Shown here: piece by piece, positions 6,381 through 6,858 of the stretch
How the letters are laid out: each line of letters begins with the position of its first letter
How positions within the stretch are numbered: the first letter of the stretch is position 1
Origin: an uncultured Selenomonas sp.
GTDB taxonomy: Bacteria; Bacillota; Negativicutes; Selenomonadales; Selenomonadaceae
Direction: 5' to 3'
Assembly: GCA_947097535.1 (NCBI GenBank)
Contig: CAMURM010000081.1
Span: 1 to 6,858 of the forward strand
DNA: 6,858 nucleotides
Made by a program: the position numbers and the translations under genes
The notes under the pieces: model-generated
What the model was told of the DNA's origin: nothing
Databases searched by the model: none
The model's input: the letters and a program-made list of their open reading frames with translations, nothing else

Positions 6381-6556
6381 TCCGACGCCTACGCGTCTGA
6401 TGACGTTTTATGCCGCTCATGAAAGCCGGCGATGCCGCCCGCCTCTCGAATCGTCCACCAGAAAAAGGCTTTCTCTTCCGTGCCGAACACAGCAAAGCCA
6501 TGCATTGCGCAATGCTGCAACGGTGCATGTCTCATACCGTTCCGAGCTTTCACGGC

Positions 6557-6584
6557 AGTATAAAATGAGATTTCACAAAGGCAA
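6557..6584 (-). promoter_or_regulatory. Candidate promoter of the chemoreceptor
   Basis: Minus strand: -35 TTGCCT (6579-6584), 16-base spacer, -10 TATACT (6557-6562). An 8-base inverted repeat, TGAGATTT (6566-6573) with AAATCTCA (6593-6600), brackets the -35 box. The AT-rich DNA above 6600 could act as an upstream element. The leader would be about 185 bases. I found no good match to a flagellar sigma-28 promoter. Confidence 0.4.
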
Positions 6585-6858
6585 TTCTCCAAAAATCTCA
6601 GAAATCCTGCTCGGTTTTTATATAATTACAAATATTTTGTGTGCATAGCGTAGATAATAAATTTTTATAATAAATAATAGTTGATTGAAGTTTCTCCGTA
6701 GGACTTTTTCTCTCGTTTCCGCGATGAACAAGCAAGACACATACAAACTTTCCTGCAGGGCTTTTTTTTTTCATGCCTTTACGATATAATGAAGAAGAAA
6801 ACAAAAAAGTGAACCACATTCGTAATTTGGAAGGACTCTCAAGATTTGGACATGTATC

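Larger units (their letters stand above)
6366..6858. other. Gene-poor region: chemoreceptor leader, AT-rich stretch, possible outgoing gene
   Basis: No convincing complete gene. From 6366 to 6550 lies the chemoreceptor leader, with a 14-base perfect palindrome, GCATTGCGCAATGC (6502-6515). A 48-codon ORF (ATG at 6535, stop at 6389) lies there, with a weak ribosome site. Positions 6600-6690 are very AT-rich. Two similar T-ending segments occur at 6688-6712 and 6745-6772, the second with ten T after CCTGCAGG. At the right edge a plus-strand TATAAT (6785-6790) and GGAAGGA (6829-6835) precede a TTG at 6846, so a gene may begin there and leave the window. Too little is visible to name it. Confidence 0.4.

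Noticed and set aside
4189..6648. An 819-codon open frame on the plus strand
   Set aside because: It lies opposite the chemoreceptor and exists because GC-rich codon bias keeps the antisense frame open. Its translation is rich in R, D, H and L and matches no family, while the minus strand encodes a clear chemoreceptor.
6598..6819. A 73-codon minus-strand ORF in the AT-rich region
   Set aside because: Composition reflects AT-rich DNA and poly-A runs; there is no ribosome site before its first codon and no recognisable family.

Overview
The window looks like chromosomal DNA from a GC-rich, low-GC-lineage Gram-negative firmicute, most likely a Selenomonas-type member of the Negativicutes. This is an inference from the protein flavour: a Clostridium-type/E. 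coli-type hexameric glutamate dehydrogenase, DapF, a dCache chemoreceptor, a PDDEXK/Rpn-family transposase-like protein, and strong AGGAGG ribosome sites. Genes are GC-rich at third codon positions, while the intergenic regions, above all about 6600-6820, are AT-rich.

Layout. Positions 1-1454 hold a CheY-like single-domain response regulator (minus, TTG start, own extended -10 promoter) and a broken PDDEXK/Rpn-family gene (minus). The broken gene keeps its promoter, ribosome site and first dozen codons, but these are joined out of frame to the C-terminal two thirds, and the catalytic core is missing. Positions 1455-2505 hold dapF (minus), preceded four bases upstream by a 67-codon ORF of unknown function. 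Both lie behind a textbook sigma-70 promoter (2544-2572) covered by two inverted copies of a CsoR-type operator. Positions 2506-2811 are the divergent intergenic region. gdhA (plus) fills 2812-4161. It converges on a large methyl-accepting chemotaxis gene (minus, 4291-6303 or 6365), with a strong bidirectional terminator hairpin between them at 4233-4267. Positions 6366-6858 contain the chemoreceptor leader and promoter, an AT-rich stretch, and possibly the promoter and first codons of a plus-strand gene leaving the window.

The two most notable observations are regulatory. First, the chemoreceptor has a run of eight G (coding strand) between its well-placed ribosome site and start (ATG at 6365) and its body. 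With eight G the reading frame stops after 14 codons. With nine it would run straight into the membrane segment, giving 691 residues. That is the signature of a phase-variable contingency locus, or of a homopolymer miscall. Second, dapF, a lysine/peptidoglycan housekeeping gene, appears to be transcribed from a promoter under copper- or persulfide-type (CsoR/CstR) control.

Functionally, gdhA (ammonia assimilation into glutamate) and dapF (meso-diaminopimelate for lysine and cell wall) are core metabolism. The response regulator and the chemoreceptor belong to motility or signalling. I see no defence island, CRISPR array, rRNA or tRNA.
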